Positions 7,751-14,449 of a DNA stretch of 28,526 nucleotides are shown in pieces. This DNA is from Sulfurovum sp. (lineage in GTDB: Bacteria; Campylobacterota; Campylobacteria; Campylobacterales; Sulfurovaceae). How positions within the stretch are numbered: position 1 is the stretch's first letter; each line of letters opens with the position of its first letter. The position numbers and the translations under genes are program-made. Location: the NCBI GenBank assembly GCA_027029065.1, contig JALVGO010000200.1, positions 1 to 28,526 on the forward strand, read 5' to 3'. Under the pieces are notes generated by a model. That model saw nothing but the letters and a program-made list of their open reading frames with translations, made no database searches and was not told where the DNA came from.

Positions 7751-7764
7751 TTGACATAAGTCAA
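7751..7764 (+). promoter_or_regulatory. Crp/Fnr-type dyad and -10 for the nor operon
   Basis: TTGAC-ATAA-GTCAA is a perfect 5+5 dyad with 4-base spacing. CATAAT at 7787-7792 starts 22 bases after it, the exact class II position, predicting a start near 7799 and a leader of about 55 bases before the ATG at 7854. TTGAC half-sites fit the Dnr/Nnr/NssR branch of the family as well as Fnr itself. Confidence 0.75.
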
Positions 7765-7853
7765 TCGTATTGTTCTGTGAAGCTGTCATAATACTTCATG
7801 CTCAAAGGATCTTGAACCCTTGTAGTAAAACAGAAAACTGACAGGAGGCACAC

Positions 7854-8210
7854 ATGACGGAAGCTTTGATCGTGAGACCGGAGATAGCGCTGGATCAATT
7901 CCTGCCTATCTTCATCGAATCGACACTGGTACTCGTTTTCGGTGTAGGGTATGCCGCAATCATTACCCTTGCCAAGATGGGTTACTTTTCCAAAAAGTGG
8001 ATGCCTGTGGGGTATCTGTTTTGGGCATTACAGACTTATTTCCTGTATGACTTCGCAATGCTGATCCAGAGTAACCATTTTACTATGAAGGTACTGATGG
8101 TGACGATGGTTGCATATCTTTTTGTCCCGCATCTCTATTTTTACCTGATCTCATCGGCAGATGAGCGGTATGAAGGGGCAGAAGAGAGTCTGCAGGATCA
8201 CAAACAATAG
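7854..8210 (+). CDS. Multi-helix membrane protein heading the nor operon
   Basis: A 118-residue integral membrane protein with about three to four helices (around residues 17-41, 50-70 and 80-103) and a short acidic cytoplasmic tail. I do not recognise a characterised family. AGGAGG lies 6 bases before the ATG. It is the first gene after the Fnr-type promoter at 7751-7792 and is followed, after an 86-base gap with a hairpin, by norC, so it is probably expressed with the NO reductase. Assembly factor or accessory subunit of the reductase is a reasonable guess, but only position supports it. His and Tyr residues in the helices are not arranged as an obvious heme site. Confidence 0.8.
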   Translation: MTEALIVRPEIALDQFLPIFIESTLVLVFGVGYAAIITLAKMGYFSKKWMPVGYLFWALQTYFLYDFAMLIQSNHFTMKVLMVTMVAYLFVPHLYFYLISSADERYEGAEESLQDHKQ

Positions 8211-8242
8211 GTGCGCAATTGAAGCGTTTGAAAGAGGGAAAG

Positions 8243-8281
8243 AATGTGAATATAAAACTGTAAAGTTTTGTGTATCACATT
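8243..8281 (+). other. Two-part hairpin upstream of norC
   Basis: AATGTGA (8243-8249) pairs perfectly with TCACATT (8275-8281), and inside it AAAACT (8254-8259) pairs with AGTTTT (8264-8269) around GTAA. The stem ends 15 bases before the norC ATG and 5 bases before its ribosome site. No T-tract follows, so RNA processing or stabilisation of the norCB part of the message is more likely than termination. Confidence 0.6.
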
Positions 8282-8296
8282 GAAAAAGGAGGAAAC

Positions 8297-8983
8297 ATGG
8301 CTAACGAAAATGCTTCGGTTTGGACCAGTATTCGATTCTGGCGGCGTTCGGCAGCATGGGTAACCGGATTTGCGGTCATTCTGCTTATCTGGCTTACATT
8401 CGATACAATGGGTCAGATAACGATGGGAACAGATGCTGATCTTCAAAAGGCAGTTGCCCAGAAGAAAGAGAACAGAAGGGTGCCTGCGCCAACTGTGATC
8501 AACTATCACATTGACTACAAGATGGATACAAAAAGAGGGCATGAGGTACCGGTGATCGGTGAGAAAGAACCTTTCTTTGGTAAAGAGTGGAGCGTAAAAG
8601 AGGCTGCTGCACTACTGCACCTTGGAAAGCTTACCTCTCAGGCAAAAAACTGTATGGATTGCCATACGCTGCTTGGAAACGGTGCCTACTATGCGCCTGA
8701 CCTGACAAAAGCGTGGATTGATCCGGCTTGGCAGAAGGGTGGTCCTATGCAGGCGATGACAGGGAAAAATACAGTTGAAGAAGCGATGGCAGAGTTCCTG
8801 CAGCATCCTTCACAGTATCCTACACATGCACGTATGATGCCAAACCTTGGAATTACTGCCGAAGAGGCAAAAGGGCTTGTCGCATTCCTCAAACATATGA
8901 GTAGTATCGACACCAACGGTTTCCCGAGAAACTTCTCGAAAACGGTTGAACAATTCAAAACAGGAGGCACCAATGCTCACTAG
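8297..8983 (+). CDS. norC: Nitric oxide reductase cytochrome c subunit
   Basis: NorC is the membrane-anchored cytochrome c that passes electrons from periplasmic carriers to NorB. I start at 8297, where AGGAGG precedes the ATG. One membrane helix (about residues 20-36) anchors a periplasmic domain with a single heme site, CMDCH at residues 119-123. The family stretch TLLGNGAYYAPDLTK follows, and a Met-rich ARMMPNLG region supplies the likely sixth ligand. At 228 residues it is clearly longer than the roughly 150-residue pseudomonad NorC; the extra sequence lies between helix and heme (PTVINYHIDYK to KEPFFGKEW). The 3' end overlaps norB by 11 bases, indicating coupled translation. Confidence 0.92.
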   Translation: MANENASVWTSIRFWRRSAAWVTGFAVILLIWLTFDTMGQITMGTDADLQKAVAQKKENRRVPAPTVINYHIDYKMDTKRGHEVPVIGEKEPFFGKEWSVKEAAALLHLGKLTSQAKNCMDCHTLLGNGAYYAPDLTKAWIDPAWQKGGPMQAMTGKNTVEEAMAEFLQHPSQYPTHARMMPNLGITAEEAKGLVAFLKHMSSIDTNGFPRNFSKTVEQFKTGGTNAH

Positions 8984-10421
8984 TATTAAAACAAACGAAT
9001 TTGCCGGCAGTGAGTCAAAAAAACTGGCGATGATGTACTTCAGGGTAGCTATTGTCCTGTTTGGTGCACAACTGCTGATGGGTTTGATCGCGGCGATACA
9101 GTTCTTGGCTCCAGGTTTCTTGTTTGAAGTCTTTGACTTTAGTGTTGCAAGAATGGTTCACATTAATGCACTGGTTGTCTGGATGCTCTATGCGATGATC
9201 GGTTCAGTCTACTACATGCTACCGGATGAAACAGGTATTGAGACTGTGGGAGTAGGTCTTGGCAAACTGGCATTCTGGGTACTGACAGCAGCAGTAACGG
9301 TTGTTGTACTGGTATACATCTTTATTCAGGTAGGACCTGGTAAAGAGTCGACTATTTGGCTGATCAATGAAGGTAGAGAATACCTCGAAGCGCCAAGATG
9401 GGCTGATATCGGCATTGTTGTGGTTGTATTGATCTTTTACTGGAATGTATTTGCTACCTTTATGAAAGGTGAAAAGACAGGTATTATGACTGTAATGGTT
9501 GCCAACCTGATGGCGCTTGCAGGTCTCTATCTTACAGGAATGTTCTTTACAGACAATATTTCTGTTGATCAATTCTGGTGGTGGTGGGTTATTCACCTTT
9601 GGGTTGAAGCAACATGGGAAGTTTTTGTAGGAACACTTGCAGCCTATGCGCTTATCAAGATCATTGATGCCAAACGTGAGATTGTTGAAATGTGGCTCTG
9701 GATCGAAGTACTGATGCTCTTTGGATCAGGTATTCTTGGACTCGGACACCACTACTTCTGGATCGGTACACCTGAGTACTGGTGGGAGATCGGTGCGCTC
9801 TTCTCCGCACTCGAACCTGTACCTCTGGTAGCGATGTTCGTGCATGTCCTCTATGACTGGGGAAAAGAGCAGGGTATTGCAAAAGCCGAAGGCAAGCAGG
9901 GGTCTGTTATGAACAACGGTCCTGCCATGGCATGGATTGTCACCAATGCATTCGGAAACTTCCTTGGTGCGGGTATCTGGGGGTTCTTCCATACACTGCC
10001 ACAGGTAAACATCTATACGCACGGTACGCAGTTTACCGCAGCACACGGACACTTGGCATTCTTTGGTGCTTATGCGACCATTCTGATCGGGATGATGTAT
10101 CTTGGTATCCAAGGTGCTTATGGTGCCCAAAAACTTAGAGCAACATTCAAATCCAAAATGGCAATCTTCCTGATCACTTTTGGTGTTGTAGGGATGACGG
10201 TTGCATTGACAATTGCAGGGTACGAGCAGGTACTGGTTGAAAGAGCGGAGCTTGGTGCCGGATGGAGTGCATTCTTTACTGCACAGGATCTGCCATGGTA
10301 TGTTCAGGCACAGCTATGGAGAACCATCATGGGTGTGGTTACCTTTGTAGGATTTGTCTATCTAGTATGGGATCTGCTGACTATAGGAAAGCAGGCGAAA
10401 GAAGGTGCCAAAGCCGCTTAA
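8973..10421 (+). CDS. norB: Nitric oxide reductase large subunit, cNOR type
   Basis: NorB is the 12-helix heme-copper-superfamily subunit that reduces 2 NO to N2O at a heme b3/non-heme iron site. The ATG at 8973 follows AGGAGG; an earlier in-frame start would lie deep in norC. Expected ligands are present: His63 (ARMVHINALVVW) and His360 for heme b, His358 for heme b3, and His208, His259 and His260 for FeB. Glu212 in HLWVEATWE is the cNOR-specific glutamate that separates NOR from oxidases. The protein has 482 residues and no fused N-terminal extension, so it is not qNOR. Its stop codon lies inside a 9-bp hairpin. Confidence 0.96.
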   Translation: MLTSIKTNEFAGSESKKLAMMYFRVAIVLFGAQLLMGLIAAIQFLAPGFLFEVFDFSVARMVHINALVVWMLYAMIGSVYYMLPDETGIETVGVGLGKLAFWVLTAAVTVVVLVYIFIQVGPGKESTIWLINEGREYLEAPRWADIGIVVVVLIFYWNVFATFMKGEKTGIMTVMVANLMALAGLYLTGMFFTDNISVDQFWWWWVIHLWVEATWEVFVGTLAAYALIKIIDAKREIVEMWLWIEVLMLFGSGILGLGHHYFWIGTPEYWWEIGALFSALEPVPLVAMFVHVLYDWGKEQGIAKAEGKQGSVMNNGPAMAWIVTNAFGNFLGAGIWGFFHTLPQVNIYTHGTQFTAAHGHLAFFGAYATILIGMMYLGIQGAYGAQKLRATFKSKMAIFLITFGVVGMTVALTIAGYEQVLVERAELGAGWSAFFTAQDLPWYVQAQLWRTIMGVVTFVGFVYLVWDLLTIGKQAKEGAKAA

Positions 10422-10457
10422 GGCTTTGGCAGACATGTTTCTTCCCCTGTAGGGGAA
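10407..10457 (+). other. Tandem hairpins at the norB stop
   Basis: GCCAAAGCC (10407-10415) and GGCTTTGGC (10422-10430) form a perfect 9-bp stem whose loop contains the norB stop codon. A second stem, TTCCCC (10442-10447) with GGGGAA (10452-10457), follows. Neither has a good T-tract and the 48-codon gene follows 33 bases later. Partial attenuation or 3'-end protection of the norCB message fits better than full termination. Confidence 0.55.
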
Positions 10458-10490
10458 ATATAAACAAAATTGACAAATAAGGAGTAGAAG

Positions 10491-10637
10491 ATGTTTGAAC
10501 CGTTTACTGACGTTGTACCGAGTTTTTTCGGTATGTTAAACCAGGGACCGTTAACGCTGACGATCTTTTTGCATACGGTAATTATACTGCCGATGTTCTG
10601 GATCTACTTTCAGGAAAAAAAGCGTTTGAAAAAATAG
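10491..10637 (+). CDS. 48-residue single-helix membrane micro-protein in the nor operon
   Basis: The frame encodes MFEPFTDVVPSFFGML, then a hydrophobic helix (about residues 21-40, with TIFLHTVIILPMFW) and a basic end (QEKKRLKK), which predicts a cytoplasmic C-terminus. AAGGAG lies 6 to 11 bases before the ATG. It is 69 bases after norB on the same strand. I do not recognise a family. Small one-helix subunits accompany other heme-copper enzymes (for example CcoQ in cbb3 oxidase), so an accessory subunit of NOR is a reasonable inference. The good ribosome site and clear membrane topology support it as real despite its length. Confidence 0.68.
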   Translation: MFEPFTDVVPSFFGMLNQGPLTLTIFLHTVIILPMFWIYFQEKKRLKK

Positions 10638-10675
10638 TATAAATCAATTTAAGTGATGAACTGTATTTGTTTTTA

Positions 10676-10700
10676 TTAAGTTTACAGATGATACACTTAA
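10676..10700 (+). promoter_or_regulatory. Spaced dyad upstream of nirS
   Basis: TTAAGT (10676-10681) and ACTTAA (10695-10700) are inverted arms, with TA one base in on each side, giving a 25-base near-symmetric site. A further TTAAGT starts at about 10649. This is not an Fnr-type 4-base-spaced dyad. It could be an operator for another regulator, and no confident -10/-35 pair was found near it. Confidence 0.35.
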
Positions 10701-10734
10701 CAATCCGATTTTTGGAATTGGAGAAGAGGAAAAT

Positions 10735-10845
10735 GAGGGTATGGGATGGTGCCCTCGTCAAAAGGTGTCTGTTATGTGTTCAAAAATAATAGACTCGCGA
10801 TTTTACTTGTGCTTGCTTTAAAAAAGGCTAAAAAGCACAGGTAAA
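10735..10845 (+). promoter_or_regulatory. Structured 5' leader of nirS
   Basis: Two stems precede nirS. The first pairs GAGGG with CCCTC within about 10735-10758. The second is long: 10802-10814 (TTTACTTGTGCTT) pairs with 10833-10845 (AAGCACAGGTAAA) over 13 positions with one G-U. It ends about 8 bases before the AAAAGGAG ribosome site. The 227-base gap holds no other gene. The stem could control ribosome access or protect the message; it lacks a terminator T-run. Confidence 0.55.
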
Positions 10846-10864
10846 CTTTTAAAAGGAGTGAAGA

Positions 10865-12619
10865 ATGAAACTGAAGAAAATTGCCGGACTGGCTATCGTT
10901 ACAAGTGTTGCAGCGACTATGGCGATTGCAGGAACATCCAATATGGATTTTGCAAAAATATATGAAAAAGAGTGTCAAGGGTGTCACGGACCGATCCACC
11001 AGGGTGGTGTTGGATCGGATCTCAGACCAAAAGCTCTTAAAAAGAAAAACAGAGAGATGTTGGCAGAGGTAATCTTAAATGGTAGAGAAAACACAGCTAT
11101 GCCTGCATGGAGCTCTAAGTTCTCTAAAGATGATGCTACAGGTATGATTGATTGGCTGATGGATTGGAAAAACACCGTTGAGTTGAAACTTGATCTTGAT
11201 AAAGTCAAGCAGACATGGACAAAACTTGCGGATGTTGATGCGCTTGCCAAAAAGTACCCTGTTGACAAAGATGGCAATATCAAATACAAAGGCGGTGATG
11301 TCAAGAATGTCAAAGACATTACTTTCGCAACAGAAAGAGATGCTTCTTTGGTTGACTTTATCGACTCTACTACAGGGAAAGTGTTGTCCCGACATAAAGC
11401 AGGTTTTGCGGTACACGTAACTGTGACCAACAAAGCAGAACCAAGATATGCCTACTCTATTTCCCGTTCAGGACGACTGACGATGTTTGATATTGGTGCG
11501 CCGGGACAGCCTGCTGTTGCTTCTGTACAGGTAGGACAGGAGTCAAGAGGACTGGCAGTATCTCCAGATGGTAAATATGTTCTTGCAGGTAACTATAACC
11601 CAGGTGGGGCTGTTCTGTGTGACGCACATACGCTTGAACCACTCAAAGCATACGATACGAGTCGCGTTATTGATCCTGACGGACAGGTTGGTCCTTCACG
11701 TGTAGCAGGTATTGCGGATACACCGTATGGACCATACTTTGCAATGGCATTGAAAGATGGAGGTCATACGTATATTATTGACTACTCCAAGCCTAACTTC
11801 CCGATTGTAGGGGATGTACCGAATATCGGTAAAATTCTGCATGACTGTTTCTTGAATGAAAACGAAGGTGAGGACTTTGGTCGTTACTTCCAGATTGCTT
11901 CTCAGGGATCTGACCTGATGGGGATTGTTGACTTTAAGACCAAAACATTGGCAGCAAAAGTCTATACCGGTAAGAAATCGAAGCCGCACCCAGGACAGGG
12001 ATCAAGCTGGTTTAACAAAAAGATGGGTAAACAGCTCAATGCAACCAACTCTATGAACTTCGGTTCGGTAGTAATTTGGGATTCTCCAAGCTGGAAAGTG
12101 GTTAAAAAAATTGAGACAGCAGGTGGTGGTCTCTTTGTAGGAACCTCTCCACATACACCATGGATTTGGTCTGACTGTGTCCTTGGTAAGCCGGATAAGT
12201 ACAATGAAGTGCATCTGATCAACAAAGAGACACTGGAAACTGACCGCATTATCAAAGTTGGAAAAGAGAAAGGACAGCTTATTGATGCTAAAACAGGGAA
12301 AGTCCTGCAAGAGTGGGATGCGACTCAGTATGAGAAAGTACCTGTAAATGAAGTTGATTCCAAAATGAGTAAAGAGAAGCTTATGCCGCCGGTTGCCGAA
12401 GGGAAACATGGACCTAAAGTAAAAGACCCTGTACAGCCAAGACTGCTGCATGCTGAACCGGCTAACCATGGTAAATGGACGATGATCTCCGAATGGACAA
12501 CGGGACGTATCGGAATCTACAACTCTGAAACGGGTGAGTTTATCAAGTATATTGAAAACCTCACGACACCGACATTTACCTACTCTGTCGAGCACAGACA
12601 ACACGTTCCGGGAGCGTAA
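10865..12619 (+). CDS. nirS: Cytochrome cd1 nitrite reductase (NirS type)
   Basis: This is a periplasmic enzyme with heme c and heme d1 that would reduce nitrite to NO. A signal peptide (residues 1-22, ending AIA) leads into a cytochrome c domain with CQGCH at residues 37-41 and a Met ligand in TAMPAW. The rest is the eight-bladed d1 domain: GFAVHV, LEPLKAYDT, LHD with His326, and KPHPGQG. Length 584 is normal. The usual second distal-pocket histidine appears to be replaced: where Paracoccus/Pseudomonas NirS reads WATSHM or STSHLG, this reads NATNSMN, with Ser396 at the His position (comparison from memory). That leaves NirN, the related heme d1 dehydrogenase, as an alternative. Position after norCB favours NirS. 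Confidence 0.82.
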   Translation: MKLKKIAGLAIVTSVAATMAIAGTSNMDFAKIYEKECQGCHGPIHQGGVGSDLRPKALKKKNREMLAEVILNGRENTAMPAWSSKFSKDDATGMIDWLMDWKNTVELKLDLDKVKQTWTKLADVDALAKKYPVDKDGNIKYKGGDVKNVKDITFATERDASLVDFIDSTTGKVLSRHKAGFAVHVTVTNKAEPRYAYSISRSGRLTMFDIGAPGQPAVASVQVGQESRGLAVSPDGKYVLAGNYNPGGAVLCDAHTLEPLKAYDTSRVIDPDGQVGPSRVAGIADTPYGPYFAMALKDGGHTYIIDYSKPNFPIVGDVPNIGKILHDCFLNENEGEDFGRYFQIASQGSDLMGIVDFKTKTLAAKVYTGKKSKPHPGQGSSWFNKKMGKQLNATNSMNFGSVVIWDSPSWKVVKKIETAGGGLFVGTSPHTPWIWSDCVLGKPDKYNEVHLINKETLETDRIIKVGKEKGQLIDAKTGKVLQEWDATQYEKVPVNEVDSKMSKEKLMPPVAEGKHGPKVKDPVQPRLLHAEPANHGKWTMISEWTTGRIGIYNSETGEFIKYIENLTTPTFTYSVEHRQHVPGA

Positions 12620-12629
12620 TATTCTTTAT

Positions 12630-12657
12630 GCAGAGGGGAGCATATGCCTCCTCTCTT
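12630..12657 (+). terminator. nirS: Imperfect hairpin after nirS
   Basis: AGAGG and CCTCT arms flank GGAGCATATGCCT, with further G-U/G-C pairing inside, followed by the pyrimidine-rich CTTCTTCCC. It begins about 13 bases after the nirS stop. This is a weak terminator candidate; read-through into the pentaheme gene is quite possible. Confidence 0.4.
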
Positions 12658-12675
12658 CTTCCCTGATGATCAGGT

Positions 12676-12725
12676 GGGAAATCTCTTGTTAAAAGATTAG
12701 TCTCCTTTTAAATTTGAGATTTCCC
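12676..12725 (+). other. Nested perfect stem-loop between nirS and the pentaheme gene
   Basis: GGGAAATCTC (12676-12685) pairs perfectly with GAGATTTCCC (12716-12725). Inside it TTAAAAG (12689-12695) pairs perfectly with CTTTTAA (12705-12711) around a 9-base loop. The structure ends 33 bases before the next start codon. It may be an RNA processing or stability element, or an operator. A palindrome CCTGAT-g-ATCAGG (12662-12674) lies just upstream. Confidence 0.55.
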
Positions 12726-12758
12726 TCGTAATCATTCAAAACGCTTAAAGTGCTTCTT

Positions 12759-13871
12759 ATGAAATATATACTTCTTTTTCTTTTAATATTCCAATCTGAA
12801 CTGTTGGCAAAAACCGATTATTTGGATAACCATTCCTGCAAGGAGTGCCATGAAAACATCTATGAAGAGTACCAGAGTTCTTGGCATGCCAAAGGGTACT
12901 TCAATGATGAACTGCATCGCAAGATTGCTGATGTTGCAGACAAGCAGAAGTATGCCTGTGCTGTCTGTCACATGCCTATGGCGGACAATATAGAAGAGCT
13001 GATCACAGGAAAAGCAAGACCGGATAACACCAATAAAACACATACCGATGCGGTCTCGTGCTATTTTTGCCATACGATCGCCTATGTCAAAAAAGCACAT
13101 AAGTTCAATATCAATATCAAAGCAAAGCAGGCAGAGCACTACAAGCCGACACTTTATGGGAGGCTGAACAACCCGGATGAGAGTGATAAACACTCGTCCG
13201 CTTCCAACCCGGTTTATGCCAAAAATGTCTGTATGGGCTGCCATGCACATAAACGCAATGACAACAATGTCACTATTTTTCATGCAATGGAAGCAAGCCA
13301 AAACAGTCTTGGATGCATTAAGTGTCATATGCCCGAAGTGGAAGGCGGTGCGGAGAAGATGGACAAGCGTGCCAGAGGGCGTCATGCCAGCCACCGTTTT
13401 CTCGGTATTCATGACAAGAAGTTCAGAAAAACAGGTGTAGATATCGGTATCGGTGTTAACAAAAATGAACTTGCGGTGACCCTGATCAATAAAATGGAAC
13501 ACCCTCTTATCATCCAGCCTGCCAGGGCAAAATTTCTGAAAATTCAGATCATAAGAAGTGGCAAGGTGCTTTGGCAAAATTACAAAACAGACCCGGAAGA
13601 AGATAGACAAGGCTATTTTGCCTATCGTTTTAAAGCACATGGCAAAAAGATCATTGTACCTGCAACAGCAACAGAGGGGAGTGTACACAATCTCGCTGCC
13701 AAGGAGATACAAGTATTGAAGTACCATATTCCCCTGCTTAAAAAAGGGGATGAGGTGCATGTGCAGCTGTATGTGCAGTTAGCCAAAAGTGATTGTGCCC
13801 GTGTCATAGAGTTGAACGACAAAAGCCTGATGGAACCAAGTCTTATAAAAGAGGAAGTGTTGAAGTTGTAA
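12759..13871 (+). CDS. Exported pentaheme cytochrome c
   Basis: After a signal peptide (residues 1-17, ending LLA) the protein has five CxxCH heme sites: CKECH 27, CAVCH 67, CYFCH 101, CMGCH 158 and CIKCH 186. Spare histidines (for example SSWHAKG, HASHRF) can act as sixth ligands. Heme spacing and the CHMP sequences resemble the cytochrome c554 family. The C-terminal 150 residues have no heme and look like a beta-rich domain. I chose the ATG at 12759; a GTG 3 codons upstream is possible and neither has a strong ribosome site. It follows nirS by 139 bases on the same strand. Electron delivery to NirS or NorC is inference from position. Confidence 0.85.
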   Translation: MKYILLFLLIFQSELLAKTDYLDNHSCKECHENIYEEYQSSWHAKGYFNDELHRKIADVADKQKYACAVCHMPMADNIEELITGKARPDNTNKTHTDAVSCYFCHTIAYVKKAHKFNINIKAKQAEHYKPTLYGRLNNPDESDKHSSASNPVYAKNVCMGCHAHKRNDNNVTIFHAMEASQNSLGCIKCHMPEVEGGAEKMDKRARGRHASHRFLGIHDKKFRKTGVDIGIGVNKNELAVTLINKMEHPLIIQPARAKFLKIQIIRSGKVLWQNYKTDPEEDRQGYFAYRFKAHGKKIIVPATATEGSVHNLAAKEIQVLKYHIPLLKKGDEVHVQLYVQLAKSDCARVIELNDKSLMEPSLIKEEVLKL

Positions 13872-13879
13872 TAAAAGTT

Positions 13880-14224
13880 CTAACTTTTTGGTTTTTTCTT
13901 GATCATCCACTCTTTGAAAGGCTGCAGTGAGCTGATGTAGTCGGCAACATCTTTAAACTCCTGATCTTCAAGCGGAAGGGTTGGCATGGCATTGGCACTG
14001 TACCCAAATGCTTTATAGTGTTCGGAAGGATCTTTTGCATAGGCGATAATCTCTTCTTTGTGTCTGCGGTAGGCAACAAGATTCATATCTGGTCCCAGGG
14101 CTCTTCCTCCATTGGTAGTATGGCAGATGGCACAGTTGGCGGCAAATACCTTTTTCCCTGCTTCCACATCGGCAAAAAGTGTGCTGTGCAGGGTAATCCC
14201 CAGCAATAGATAAAAGAGTTTCAT
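13880..14224 (-). CDS. Periplasmic monoheme cytochrome c
   Basis: A 114-residue protein with a signal peptide (about residues 1-18, ending LFA), one heme site CAICH at about residue 31, and NAMPTLP carrying the likely Met ligand. This is a class I small cytochrome c of the NirC/c551/c553 kind. AAGGA precedes the ATG at 14224. Its stop faces the pentaheme gene with an 8-base gap. The promoter has a perfect Fnr-type dyad (14289-14302), so induction under low oxygen or NO is likely. It is a good candidate for the soluble donor to cytochrome cd1, or for NirC. Sequence alone does not separate these roles. Confidence 0.85.
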   Translation of the reverse strand: MKLFYLLLGITLHSTLFADVEAGKKVFAANCAICHTTNGGRALGPDMNLVAYRRHKEEIIAYAKDPSEHYKAFGYSANAMPTLPLEDQEFKDVADYISSLQPFKEWMIKKKPKS

Positions 14225-14288
14225 CTTTATTCCTTTATGTCAAAATCAAAAATTTTTCGCAATATATCTAAATAGGAGTATTTTTGTC

Positions 14289-14302
14289 TTGATTAACATC
14301 AA
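14289..14302 (-). promoter_or_regulatory. Consensus Fnr dyad driving the monoheme cytochrome
   Basis: TTGAT-TAAC-ATCAA is an exact match to the classical Fnr consensus half-sites. On the minus strand TATATT (14266-14261) starts 22 bases beyond the dyad, placing it at -41.5 from a start near 14254 and giving a leader of about 30 bases. No -10-like sequence was seen at the mirror position on the plus strand, so the plus-strand gene at 14450 is not obviously controlled by it. Confidence 0.78.
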
Positions 14303-14449
14303 AGAATGTAAGAGATTATTTTTGGTTTGTTTTTTCTTCCAAGGAAGACATTGGTAAATATAAGGCTACTTAATTTTTAGATCTCTTTTTAAGAGTGTTT
14401 GTGTCACAATCTTTAGCATATGGGTTTTGAGTAAAAAGAGGAGCATATC

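Noticed and set aside
12783..13760. 325-residue minus-strand frame opposite the pentaheme gene
   Set aside because: The plus strand encodes five heme sites and a signal peptide. The antisense frame is rich in His and Cys only as the complement of that sequence.
13880..14224. Naming the monoheme cytochrome nirC or a specific c551/c553
   Set aside because: One heme motif and position do not distinguish these; the name would be guesswork.
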